From: Mayfieldus sp038329895 | GTDB taxonomy: Bacteria; Actinomycetota; Thermoleophilia; Solirubrobacterales; 70-9 | DNA length: 35,821 nt | Assembly: GCA_038329895.1 (NCBI GenBank) | Contig: JBBQNM010000019.1 | Span: forward strand, 1 to 35,821 | Reading direction: 5' to 3' | Shown: positions 7,396-16,209 of the stretch, in pieces | Layout of the letters: every line of letters begins with the position of its first letter | How positions within the stretch are numbered: the stretch's first letter is position 1 | Program-made: the position numbers and the translations under genes | The notes under the pieces: model-generated | What the model saw: only the letters and a program-made list of their open reading frames with translations | The model's database searches: none | What the model was told of the DNA's origin: nothing

Positions 7396-7412
7396 GCGGC
7401 GTGCTTCGCCGC
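7396..7412. other. Small perfect hairpin in the divergent intergenic region
   Basis: GCGGCG-TGCTT-CGCCGC lies between the divergent aminotransferase and the membrane-protein gene at 7463. It is preceded by GGCTGGAAGCGG, a 12-base string also found at 2775-2786 before the other structured spacer. No convincing promoter was seen in this 102-base gap. Confidence 0.35.
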
Positions 7413-7462
7413 AGGCGCAAAACCGCCAGGAGGGCTCCCGGTAGCCTCTCCCGCGAGCTCGA

Positions 7463-7897
7463 TTGGACTACTTCTTCGCCATCTGTCAGGCGCTGGGGAT
7501 CGCCCTGGCGGTCGGGGTGCTCGCCGGCGCCACCGGCCCGCAGGGCGGAACCGCGTCCGTGCTCGGGCTGGCGGCGGCAGCCGCCGGCGCCGCGGTGGCA
7601 GCCCTCTCGATGTCGATCGGCGACCGGTCGATCCTCGGCGGCATCGCCGTCGGCGCCGTCGGCGGCTGGCTGGCGGCGACCGTGATCTCCGCCGTGGTCG
7701 CCGGAGCCGCCGGGCGCGCCGAAGGCGGCGTCGGCGCGGTCGGCTTCATCGTCGCCCTCGCCGCCGCGGCGCTGGTCGGGCTGTCGATCCTCTTGCCGCC
7801 GGTGTCACTTGCGGCGTTGCTGGCGCTGGGCTGGCTCGCGCTTGCCCGCCGCCGCCGCGCACAGCGCAAGTACGAGGGCCTGCGAATCCTGAGATGA
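7463..7897 (+). CDS. Hypothetical polytopic membrane protein
   Basis: This 144-residue protein, very rich in Ala, Gly, Val and Leu, has about four or five predicted membrane segments (roughly residues 5-25, 28-50, 57-80, 90-112 and 112-130). It ends in a basic cytoplasmic tail (ARRRRAQRKYEGLRILR), which suggests a C-terminus inside. No family was recognised. The TTG start at 7463 has no clear Shine-Dalgarno and is the least certain part. It is followed after one base by the phosphodiesterase gene (stop and start within ATGAGATGAG), so the two form an operon with the GT-C-like gene. Confidence 0.7.
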   Translation: MDYFFAICQALGIALAVGVLAGATGPQGGTASVLGLAAAAAGAAVAALSMSIGDRSILGGIAVGAVGGWLAATVISAVVAGAAGRAEGGVGAVGFIVALAAAALVGLSILLPPVSLAALLALGWLALARRRRAQRKYEGLRILR

Positions 7898-7898
7898 G

Positions 7899-9452
7899 AT
7901 GAGAAAGGGCCTCGTCCTCGCCTATGTCGATTCGATGCGAACCGACATGCTCGAGCTGGCCGCGCGCGAGGGGGAGGCGCCCACCTTCGCCAAGCTGCTG
8001 CGCCGCGGGGTGTTGGTGCCTGACTGCGTGTCGAGCTTTCCCTCCGTGACACCGGTCGCCAGCGCCGAGATCGCCACCGGCGTGGCCGCCGACCGTCACT
8101 GGATCACCGGTATGAACTGGTACCACCGGCTCGAACGCCGCTACGTCGAGTACGGGTCCTCGTTCGAGGCGACGCGGACCTTCGGGCTGTTTCGATCCCT
8201 CTACGACCTCGTCTACAACATGAACCTCGCCCACCTGAGCCCGGCGGTGGACACGGTCTTCGAACGACTCGACGACGCCGGCCTGCGCACGGCGTGCACG
8301 CCGTTTCTGATCTACCGCGGTCGCCACCGCCACGAGATATCCCTGGAGGGACTGATGCGCCGAGCGGTCGACGTGAGCGGGCTGAAGCTCCGCCACGCCA
8401 CCTGGGGACCCAAAGAGCTGTTCTACGGTGAGCTCTACGCAAGCAGGCGAGTGCCCTGCCGCCCGACCTCGCGGCCGGGGACGGTCGACGAGTACTCGGC
8501 TTGCTGCGCGGCCGACCTTGCCGCCCAGGGCCTGTTCGACTTCCTGCTTCTCTCCCTGCCCGACAACGACCACTACTCGCATCGCCACGGGCCAGACAGC
8601 CAGGTCGACTCGATCGCGGCGGCCGACCGCGCCTTCGCGAAGCTGATCGCGGCGGCCGGGGGGCTGGACGGCTTTCTCACCGACTACGCCTTGATCCTGA
8701 TGGCCGACCACGCGCAGACGCCGGTCCATCACGAGCTTCCGATCGCCGCCGACCTCGGTGAGCGCTGGACGGTGCTGCAGCCTTCCGAGGATCAACCCGA
8801 GGGCGCCCAGCTCGCGGTCAGCCCGACCGCCCGCGCGGCGAACGTCTACCTGCTGCCCGGAAACGGCTCGCAGGCCGAGCACGACGAGGTGCGCGTGGCC
8901 GTCGAAGCGATGGAGGGCGCTGACGTGGTCGCCTACCTCTCTGTCGGCGGGGAGCCGCTGGTCAGGGAGACGCCCGGCCCACCGCCGCCCACCGCGGAGG
9001 TCGTCGCGCGCCGCGCCGGAACCGAGCTTCGCTTTCGGCCCGGGGACGCGGTCACCGACCTGCGCGGCGGCGGCTGGGAGCTGGGCGGCGATTCCGCCGC
9101 GCTGGACCTCGAGATCGCCGACGGTCAGGTTCGCAGCGAGAGCTACCCCGACGCTCTCGGCCGGTTGTGGTCGGCGCTCTGCGCGCCGCACGCCGGCGAC
9201 CTGATCGTTTCCGCGACTCTGGGCTATGAATGCGTCGACTGGGGAGGCACCTCACATGTCGGCGGGGGGAGCCATGGCTCGTTGCACCGCGGCGACTCAC
9301 TCGGCCCGATCCTGTTCTGCGGCTGCGGGCCGCAGAACGCGGCGGCGCGCGATCAATGGTCGCTGCGGGACGTCGCTCCAATCGTGCTCGAGCACTTTGG
9401 ATTGGACGTGGCTGCCCGATCACGGGTCGCGCAGGCTGGGGTAAGGACATGA
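7899..9452 (+). CDS. Alkaline phosphatase superfamily / type I phosphodiesterase-nucleotide pyrophosphatase
   Basis: This 517-residue metal-dependent hydrolase contains the expected metal sites: D11 in LAYVDSMRTDML, the probable nucleophile T51 in SFPSVTPVASAEIATG, D222 or D224 with H225 in LPDNDHYSHRHG, D270-H271 in MADHAQ, and a late SHGSLHRGD. No signal peptide or membrane segment is evident, so it appears cytoplasmic. That is unusual for many phosphodiesterases and suggests an intracellular phosphoester or a phospho-lipid head group. The substrate is unknown. It sits between a membrane protein and a GT-C-like protein, so a role in envelope glycolipid metabolism is possible (inference). 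Its end overlaps the next gene by ATGA. Confidence 0.85.
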   Translation: MRKGLVLAYVDSMRTDMLELAAREGEAPTFAKLLRRGVLVPDCVSSFPSVTPVASAEIATGVAADRHWITGMNWYHRLERRYVEYGSSFEATRTFGLFRSLYDLVYNMNLAHLSPAVDTVFERLDDAGLRTACTPFLIYRGRHRHEISLEGLMRRAVDVSGLKLRHATWGPKELFYGELYASRRVPCRPTSRPGTVDEYSACCAADLAAQGLFDFLLLSLPDNDHYSHRHGPDSQVDSIAAADRAFAKLIAAAGGLDGFLTDYALILMADHAQTPVHHELPIAADLGERWTVLQPSEDQPEGAQLAVSPTARAANVYLLPGNGSQAEHDEVRVAVEAMEGADVVAYLSVGGEPLVRETPGPPPPTAEVVARRAGTELRFRPGDAVTDLRGGGWELGGDSAALDLEIADGQVRSESYPDALGRLWSALCAPHAGDLIVSATLGYECVDWGGTSHVGGGSHGSLHRGDSLGPILFCGCGPQNAAARDQWSLRDVAPIVLEHFGLDVAARSRVAQAGVRT

Positions 9453-11197
9453 GCCAGAGGACGCGGGGGAATGGGCTGGCGGCCGCCGTCCTTGGGCTGG
9501 TCTTCGTGTTCTCGGCGGGGACCGGCGTCGCCAACGCGGCCGACACCACTGTCAGCAAGCACGATGCGATCGCGGTCGCCAACCTCGACTCGAAGGTGAT
9601 CGCGGAGCGGGCGAAGTACTCGCACCTGACCCCCACTGCGACGCTGATCGACGGCAACTGGCAGGTCGACTACTTCTCCGACGGCAAGGGCCTTGTCCAG
9701 GTGGTCGTCGATCCCACGACCGGGCTGGTGCGCGAGTCGTGGACCGGCTACCAGGTCGCCTGGAAGATGGCGCGCGGCTACTCGGGTGCCTTCGGCCACC
9801 GGCTCAACGCTCCCTACGTTTGGCTGCCGCTCTGCGCGCTGTTCCTGCTCGGTCTCGTCGATTGGCGGAGGCCATGGCGAGTCGCCAACCTCGACCTGCT
9901 GGTGCTGCTGTCGTTCGGCGCCTCGCACTTCTTCTTCAACCGTGGCGACATCGGGCTCTCGGTGCCACTCGTCTACCCGCCCCTGCTCTACCTGATGGGC
10001 CGCATGCTCTGGGTCGGCTTCCGCGGCAGGGGAGAGGGCCTGCGGCCGGTCTGGCCGGCCGCCTGGCTGATCATCGCGGCGCTGTTCCTGCTCGGGTTCC
10101 GCGGCGGCCTGAACGTCGCCGACTCCGGGGTGATCGACGTCGGCTACGCGGGCGTGGTGGGCGCCGATCGGATCGGGGACGGCAATTCGATCTACGGGCA
10201 GAACGCGTTCCCCGACGACGTCAGCTCCGGCGATACGTACGGGCCGGCCAACTATTACGCCTACGTTCCGTTCGAGCAGGCGCTGCCCTGGAGCGGCAGC
10301 TGGGACGACCTCCCCGCCGCCCATGCCGCCGCGATCTTCTTCGACCTCGCGACCTTCGCCGGCCTGGTGCTGCTTGGACGGCGCCTTCGCCCCGGGGCGG
10401 AGGGCCGCCAGCTCGGCGCCATGCTTGGGTTCGGGTGGGCGGCGTATCCCTACGCCGCCTTCGTGCTGGAGTCCAATGCCAACGACAGCCTGGTCGCGAT
10501 GCTGCTCGTCGCGACCCTCCTCGTCCTCACCCACCCGGCGGCCCGCGGCGCCACCCTGGCGTTAGCGGGGTTGACGAAGTTTGCGCCCTTGATTCTGGTC
10601 CCATTGATGGCCACCTACAACGCTTCTTCCACGGGTGGTGCGGCGGACGCCGATCCGGCTCCGCGCGGACCGTGGAGCACGGGCCGGATTGCGTCCGCCG
10701 TGACAGGACCCGTGGTAGTGCGCTTTGGAGTGGGCTTCTTAGTGGCGGCCCTGATCGTGATGGCGCAGACGATCATCGACCCCGGTCTGGTCACCTTCTG
10801 GCACCGAACGATCGCCAGCCAAATCGACCGCGACTCCCCGTTCAGCGTCTGGGGTCAGGTCCACTCGCTGGAGCCGCTGCGTGTCGCGGTGATGGTCGCG
10901 GTGGGGGCGCTTGCGGTGCTCGTCGCCTTCCGTCCCCGCCGCAAGTCAGCGGCGCAGGTGGCGGCGCTGGGCGCGGCGCTGCTGATCGGCACCCAGCTGA
11001 TCGCCCAGCACTGGTTCTATCTCTACCTGGTCTGGTTCGTGCCGTTGGTCCTGGTGGCGCTCGGAGCCCTCAGCCCCCGGCCGGCACCAGAACCTGCTCG
11101 ATCGACTCCGCCAGCCCGTTCGGACCTATCTCGACGATCGCCCCCATCACCCAAACGTCCTCCTCGGCGGTCTCGAAGCGAACCGGCATCTGCGTGA
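9449..11197 (+). CDS. Membrane protein with N-terminal signal peptide, PepSY-like domain and GT-C-like multi-span region
   Basis: This 582-residue protein starts at ATG 9449 (ATGA overlap with the upstream gene; the frame is open earlier but a signal peptide begins here). A signal peptide covers about residues 1-31 (cleavage near VANA-AD). An extracytoplasmic PepSY-like domain follows at about 35-105 (TPTATLIDGNWQVDYF, then VQVVVDPTTGLVRESWTGYQ). About ten or more membrane segments resemble a GT-C/GT87-type polyprenyl-phosphate glycosyltransferase, with loops containing NYYAYVPFEQALPW and ESNANDSLVAML. No catalytic residue can be assigned firmly. The last 42 codons are antisense to the end of ymdB and give an R/P/S-rich tail unlike the rest, suggesting loss of the original stop. 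Confidence 0.7.
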   Translation: MSQRTRGNGLAAAVLGLVFVFSAGTGVANAADTTVSKHDAIAVANLDSKVIAERAKYSHLTPTATLIDGNWQVDYFSDGKGLVQVVVDPTTGLVRESWTGYQVAWKMARGYSGAFGHRLNAPYVWLPLCALFLLGLVDWRRPWRVANLDLLVLLSFGASHFFFNRGDIGLSVPLVYPPLLYLMGRMLWVGFRGRGEGLRPVWPAAWLIIAALFLLGFRGGLNVADSGVIDVGYAGVVGADRIGDGNSIYGQNAFPDDVSSGDTYGPANYYAYVPFEQALPWSGSWDDLPAAHAAAIFFDLATFAGLVLLGRRLRPGAEGRQLGAMLGFGWAAYPYAAFVLESNANDSLVAMLLVATLLVLTHPAARGATLALAGLTKFAPLILVPLMATYNASSTGGAADADPAPRGPWSTGRIASAVTGPVVVRFGVGFLVAALIVMAQTIIDPGLVTFWHRTIASQIDRDSPFSVWGQVHSLEPLRVAVMVAVGALAVLVAFRPRRKSAAQVAALGAALLIGTQLIAQHWFYLYLVWFVPLVLVALGALSPRPAPEPARSTPPARSDLSRRSPPSPKRPPRRSRSEPASA

Positions 11198-11849
11198 CGA
11201 AGGCCTCGAGCGCCTGCTCGCGCTTGACGCCGATCACGCCCGCGCGGGAGCCCGTCATTCCGGCGTCGCTGATGTAGGCGGTGCCCCCGGGCAGCACGCG
11301 CGCGTCCGCGGTCGGCACGTGAGTGTGGGTGCCGAACACGGCTGCGACCCGCCCGTCCAGGTGCCAGCCCATCGCGACCTTCTCGCTCGTCACCTCGGCG
11401 TGGAAGTCGACGACCACGGCGTCGGCCTGGCCGTCGAGGCGATCGAGGATCGAGTCGATCGCAGAGAACGGCGAGCGCGTCACCTTGAGCTGCACGGCGC
11501 CGCTCAGGTTGACCACCGCGACGCGCTGGCCCCCGACCTCGACCACGGTGTGGCCGCTCCCCGGATTGCCGTGTGGGTAGTTGGCCGGCCGGATCACGCG
11601 GTCGGAGCGATCCAGGTACTCGTAGACCTCGCGGTGCTTGTAGACGTGGTTGCCGGTCGTGATCACGTTCGCGCCGGCGGCGAACAGGTCGTCGGCGGTT
11701 CCCTCGGTGATGCCCAGCCCGCCGGCTGAGTTCTCACCGTTGACGATCACCAGGTCGGGAGCGTGGCGCTCGCGCAGGCCGGGCATCGCCTTCTGGAGCC
11801 CGCGACGCCCGGGGCTGCCGACTACGTCTCCGATGAAGAGCACGCGCAC
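11070..11849 (-). CDS. ymdB: YmdB-family metallophosphoesterase
   Basis: This 259-residue binuclear metallophosphoesterase (TIGR00282 type) matches enzymes that hydrolyse 2',3'-cyclic nucleotides; in Bacillus YmdB affects biofilm and motility decisions. The metal-binding motifs are FIGDVVGSPGR, NGENSAGG, TGNHVYKH, FHAEVTSEK and GTHTHVPTAD, all intact. Length matches the family. In many bacteria this gene follows rny (RNase Y), which is not in this window. The GTG start at 11849 lies 7 nt after TACGCT, a likely -10, giving a leaderless transcript. Its 3' end overlaps the convergent membrane-protein gene by 128 bp. Confidence 0.93.
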   Translation of the reverse strand: MRVLFIGDVVGSPGRRGLQKAMPGLRERHAPDLVIVNGENSAGGLGITEGTADDLFAAGANVITTGNHVYKHREVYEYLDRSDRVIRPANYPHGNPGSGHTVVEVGGQRVAVVNLSGAVQLKVTRSPFSAIDSILDRLDGQADAVVVDFHAEVTSEKVAMGWHLDGRVAAVFGTHTHVPTADARVLPGGTAYISDAGMTGSRAGVIGVKREQALEAFVTQMPVRFETAEEDVWVMGAIVEIGPNGLAESIEQVLVPAGG

Positions 11850-11856
11850 AGCGCGG

Positions 11857-11880
11857 AGCGTACCCCGGTGCCGCTAGCTT
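11857..11880. promoter_or_regulatory. Compact divergent promoter pair for ymdB and the ABC exporter
   Basis: On the minus strand TACGCT (11862-11857) ends 7 nt before the ymdB GTG. On the plus strand TAGCTT (11875-11880) ends 7 nt before ATG 11888. Only 12 bp separate the two hexamers, so the polymerase footprints must overlap and the two promoters probably compete. Confidence 0.5.
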
Positions 11881-11887
11881 GTCGGCG

Positions 11888-12652
11888 ATGGCAGCCACGG
11901 GACCCGGGAGTACTCCGGTGAGCGGCAGGGCCGGCGCCGGGGCCGCGCTGGAGGCGCGCGGGATCGTCAAGCGCTACGGGCGCCAGCCAGCGCTGCGCGG
12001 GGTCGACTTCGAAGCCGATCCGGGCGAGCTGCTGGCGGTGATCGGTCCGAACGGGGCCGGCAAGACGACGCTGCTCTCGATCCTGGCCGGGATCGTGCGG
12101 GCCGACGAGGGAGAGGTGCACCTCCCGCGCGGCGAGGTCGGCTGGGTGCCCCAGCAGGCGGCCCTTTACCGCCGCCTCACGGTGGAGGAGAACCTGCGGT
12201 TGTTTGCCCGCCTCGAGAAACATCCCGACGTCGAGGCGAGCGTCGACCAGATGCTCGATCAAAGCGGCCTCGCCGACCGCCGCCACGACCAGGTGGCGCG
12301 ACTGTCGGGCGGAAACCAGCAGCGGATCAACATCGCGATCGGCCTGCTCGCCCAGCCCGTGGTGCTGCTGCTCGACGAGCCGAGCGCCGGCCTGGACCCG
12401 CGACAGCGGGCCCGGCTGTGGGAGTTCGTCGCTGCGCTTGCGGCCGGCGGCACGACGGTGATCTTCTCCACCCACAACATCCAGGAGGCGGAGCGCTACG
12501 GGCAGCGGCTGCTGGTGATCGCCGACGGCGAGCGACTGTTCGACGGTGGGGCGGCGCAGTTGCGCGAGGCCGTGCAGCGCGAGGCTCCCGAAGCCGCCGA
12601 CGCCGACTTCGAAACGGCCTTCGTTGCCTACCTCCACCACCGGGGGCACTGA
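11888..12652 (+). CDS. ABC transporter ATP-binding protein
   Basis: This 254-residue nucleotide-binding subunit has Walker A GPNGAGKT (53-60), Q-loop VPQQ (about 87-90), signature LSGGNQQR (139-146), Walker B LLLDEP (160-165) and switch histidine in FSTHNIQEA. It should power the ABC-2 permease encoded next, with which it shares the stop-start overlap TGATG. ATG 11888 is preferred over TTG 11879 because TAGCTT ends 7 nt before it, matching the leaderless pattern, and no ribosome site fits the TTG. Similar actinobacterial pairs export drugs, lipids or polysaccharides, or serve Na+ efflux (NatA-like); the substrate here is unknown. Confidence 0.9.
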   Translation: MAATGPGSTPVSGRAGAGAALEARGIVKRYGRQPALRGVDFEADPGELLAVIGPNGAGKTTLLSILAGIVRADEGEVHLPRGEVGWVPQQAALYRRLTVEENLRLFARLEKHPDVEASVDQMLDQSGLADRRHDQVARLSGGNQQRINIAIGLLAQPVVLLLDEPSAGLDPRQRARLWEFVAALAAGGTTVIFSTHNIQEAERYGQRLLVIADGERLFDGGAAQLREAVQREAPEAADADFETAFVAYLHHRGH

Positions 12653-14004
12653 TGCGCTGGCTTCTGCTCAAGGACCTTCAGATCCTCCGCCGCTCGCCGC
12701 TGCAGGCGGCGCTGCTGGTGATCTACCCGGTGCTGATCGCACTGCTGGTCGGGTTTGCGATCTCGCGCAACCCCGGCAAGCCGCGGGTCGCATTCCTCAA
12801 TGAGGTTCCGCAGAACACTCCGTTCAAGATCGGCTCCCAGCACGTCGATATCGTCGGCACCCGCAACACGCTCTGCGAGCGGATCAAGTGCGTCCGGGTC
12901 CACAGCCGCCAGCAGGCGATCGACAAGGTAAAGAGCGGCGACGTGCTCGGGGCGCTGATCCTGCCCGCGGACCTGGTGACCAAGCTGGAGTCGCTGTCCG
13001 GGCTGAACCCCGAGCAGGCGACGGTGCAGGTGATCGTCAACCAGGAGGACCCGATCAAGGAGGGATTGGTCAACGATCGCATCACCTCGTTGCTCACCGA
13101 TGCGAACCTGACGATCGCCCGCGAGGTGGCGCGGATCTCGACCCGCTACCTGCACCTGATCCAGCGCGGCGGGACGTTGAGCCTTCTCGGCCAGCCGATC
13201 CAGGTCCTTGGTCTGGCCAGCAGCGATCAGATCCTGCGCGCGCTGCGCCCCGCGATCACCTCGAGCCCCGAGCTGGCGGCGCTGGACAAGGTGATCCGCT
13301 TCGCGTCGCTGGCCAATCAGAACCTCGATCTCGCCAGTCCGCTGCTGTCCTCGGTGGCCGAGCCGATCAAGGTCGACAAGCAGGTGATCTCGGGCGAGAC
13401 GCCGCCGCTCGACGTGTTCGCGATCGCGGTCTCCGCCACCGTCACGCTGATGTTCGTGACCGTGCTGCTGGTCGCCGGCTCACTTGCCCTGGAGCGAGAG
13501 GAGAACGCCTTCTCGCGCCTCACCCGCGGCCTGATCTCGAGGTCCGGGCTGCTGGTCGAGAAGGTCGGCCTCGGCATGCTGCTGGCGCTCGTGGTGACGA
13601 TGTTGATGCTCGCCGGACTCGAGATCTTCCTCTCCCTGCACTGGGAGCGGATCGGTCTGTGGCTGGTCGCGATCCTTGCCGGCGGCGCCGGGTTCGCGGC
13701 CGCCGGCGCCGCGCTTGGCGCCGCCACGCGTGAGGTGCGCGCCGCGTCGCTGCTCGCCTTCATGGTCTCGCTGCCGATTGCGTTCCTCTCGCTCGTCCCC
13801 TCGGGCTCGGTCAGCCCGACGCTGTTCGACGTGATCAAGGTGATCACCGGGCTTTTCCCGTTCAAGCCCGCCCTGCATGCGATGGAGTCGGCGCTCGACG
13901 AGGCCGGCCCGAGCATGGGGACCGCGCTCCTTCATCTAGCGGCGCTGACCGTCGTCTACGGGGCGCTGGCCCGCTTCGCGCTGCGCCGCTTTTCCTCAGT
14001 CTGA
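12652..14004 (+). CDS. ABC-2 type transporter permease
   Basis: This 450-residue membrane protein has one N-terminal span (about 18-38, LVIYPVLIALLVGFAI). A large extracytoplasmic domain follows (about 40-255, including CERIKCVRVHSRQQAIDKV and a long helical stretch). A cluster of five or so spans occupies the C-terminal half (from FAIAVSATVTLMFVTVLL to the end). This is the ABC2_membrane_3/YhgE-like layout of an exporter with a periplasm-side stalk domain. Two cysteines (in LCERIKC) could form a disulfide. ATG 12652 overlaps the ATPase stop; the frame is open upstream but that part is out of frame with the ATPase and not real. The heptanucleotide repeat follows 10 bases after the stop. Confidence 0.87.
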   Translation: MRWLLLKDLQILRRSPLQAALLVIYPVLIALLVGFAISRNPGKPRVAFLNEVPQNTPFKIGSQHVDIVGTRNTLCERIKCVRVHSRQQAIDKVKSGDVLGALILPADLVTKLESLSGLNPEQATVQVIVNQEDPIKEGLVNDRITSLLTDANLTIAREVARISTRYLHLIQRGGTLSLLGQPIQVLGLASSDQILRALRPAITSSPELAALDKVIRFASLANQNLDLASPLLSSVAEPIKVDKQVISGETPPLDVFAIAVSATVTLMFVTVLLVAGSLALEREENAFSRLTRGLISRSGLLVEKVGLGMLLALVVTMLMLAGLEIFLSLHWERIGLWLVAILAGGAGFAAAGAALGAATREVRAASLLAFMVSLPIAFLSLVPSGSVSPTLFDVIKVITGLFPFKPALHAMESALDEAGPSMGTALLHLAALTVVYGALARFALRRFSSV

Positions 14005-14014
14005 GTCGACGCCC

Positions 14015-14047
14015 GAGCAACGAGGAACGAGGAACCAGCAACGAACG
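14015..14047. repeat. Heptanucleotide repeat tract before hemB
   Basis: Units GAGCAAC, GAGGAAC, GAGGAAC, CAGCAAC and a partial GAACG run in register between the ABC permease stop and the hemB promoter. Compared with the perfect tract at 6021 this one is diverged at positions 1 and 4 of the unit. Confidence 0.85.
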
Positions 14048-14074
14048 TTTCAGTAGGCGTTATGGCCGGAACCC

Positions 14075-14080
14075 TAGAAT
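14075..14080 (+). promoter_or_regulatory. -10 element of a leaderless hemB promoter
   Basis: TAGAAT (five of six to consensus) ends 8 nt before ATG 14089. The same hexamer and spacing occur before the sugar dehydrogenase gene at 28921. No consensus -35. Confidence 0.6.
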
Positions 14081-14088
14081 CGGCTCCA

Positions 14089-15047
<959 letters not shown>

Positions 15048-15060
<13 letters not shown>

Positions 15061-16133
15061 AAGCGCCCCAGCCTAAGCTGCGCTCGCGCAAGGACGGCGC
15101 GGCGGTGCCGCTCGACGCCACCGATCGCCGGCTGATGAACCTGTTGCAGTCGAGCTTTCCGCTCCAGCGCGAGCCCTACGAGCTGATCGCATCCGAGGCG
15201 GAGCTTGCGCTCGACGAGGTGATGACCCGCACCCAGCGTCTGCTCGACGAGCGGATCATCCGCGAGATCACACCGATCTTCGACACCCGGGCACTCGGCT
15301 ACAGCTCGATGCTGGTCGCCGCCAGGGTGGACTCGGAGAACCCGCAACGGGCGGCGCGGATCGTCAACTCGCACCCCGGCGTCTCGCACAACTACCTGCG
15401 CACCCACGACTTCAACCTCTGGTTCACGATCGCAACCCCGCCCGAATCCGAGCTCGGCCTCGAAGGGACGCTGGAGGCGCTCATGCGCGAGACGGGCGCC
15501 GAGTCGTTGCGCGAGCTGCCCACCCTGACCCTGTTCAAGATCAACATGAACCTGGAGATGGAGGGCGGCACCGAGGCCCTCTCCTCTGCGGTCGCCGCCG
15601 CTCCGCCGCGCGAGCTGGAGGCGCAGCCCTACGACGAGACCGACGTCGCGGTGATCCGCGCCCTGCAGGGACCGATGGAGGTAAGCGACCGACCTTATGA
15701 CGCCGCGGCGGACGCGGTCGGGATGGACCCGAGCGTCTTCCTCGAGCACCTGAGCGGGATGGTGGACCGCAAGCTGCTGCGCCGCGTGGCGGCGATCCTC
15801 TTTCACCGCCGCGCCGGCTTCTCGGCCAACGGCATGGGCGTCTGGCGGGTGCCGGAGAACGAGATCCAAGAGACCGGCCGGCGCATGGCCGCATTCCGCG
15901 GAATCTCGCACTGCTACCAGCGGCCCACCTATCCGGACTGGCCCTACAGCGTCTTCACGATGGCCCACGGCCGCTCCAAGCAGGAGTGCGACGCGGTCCT
16001 CGACGCGATCGCCGAGGAGTGCTGCCTTGCCGGCCCCGACCGCGCCACGCTCTACTCGTCGACCGAGTACAAGAAGGTGCGACTTCACTACTTCACAGAG
16101 GATTACGCGCGGTGGGAAGAGGAGCACGGATGA
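15048..16133 (+). CDS. Fused two-domain siroheme decarboxylase-like protein (AhbA-AhbB / NirD-L-G-H family; AsnC-type HTH)
   Basis: This protein of about 361 residues holds two tandem copies of the AsnC/Lrp-like domain of siroheme decarboxylases. Domain 1 (about residues 23-170) has DATDRRLMNLLQSSFPL, a winged helix and THDFNLWFTIATP. Domain 2 (about 200-361) has YDETDVAVIRALQGP and QRPTYPDWPYSVFTMAHG, the usual AhbB-type segment, ending VRLHYFTEDY. In organisms where it is studied the A and B subunits are separate and convert siroheme to didecarboxysiroheme for heme or heme d1. Here they are one chain. The TTG start at 15048 is uncertain; GTG 15102, giving MPLDATDRRL, is an alternative. It is commonly misannotated as an Lrp regulator. 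The position between hemB and hemL supports a tetrapyrrole role. Confidence 0.82.
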
Positions 16134-16135
16134 AT

Positions 16136-16209
16136 CGTTCCTCGTTCCTCGTTCCTCGTTCCTCGTTTGAGCCCAAGGCCGAGCAACGAGCAACGAGCAA
16201 CTAGGAACG
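16136..16209. repeat. Heptanucleotide repeat in inverted arrangement before hemL
   Basis: Four CGTTCCT units (16136-16163) are followed by CGTTTGAG, an 11-base spacer, then the opposite orientation: three GAGCAAC units (16181-16201) and TAGGAACG (16202-16209). The two arms are partly complementary, so the transcript could fold into a long imperfect hairpin between the siroheme-decarboxylase-like gene and hemL. The first arm begins two bases after the upstream stop codon. Confidence 0.88.

Noticed and set aside
12418..12651. Longer start for the ABC permease, upstream of 12652
   Set aside because: The added part is an out-of-frame reading of the ATPase gene; the membrane anchor begins at ATG 12652, which overlaps the ATPase stop in the usual way.
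16136..16209. Short spaced repeats as a CRISPR array
   Set aside because: The unit is 7 bp in direct tandem without unique spacers, and no cas gene is present.
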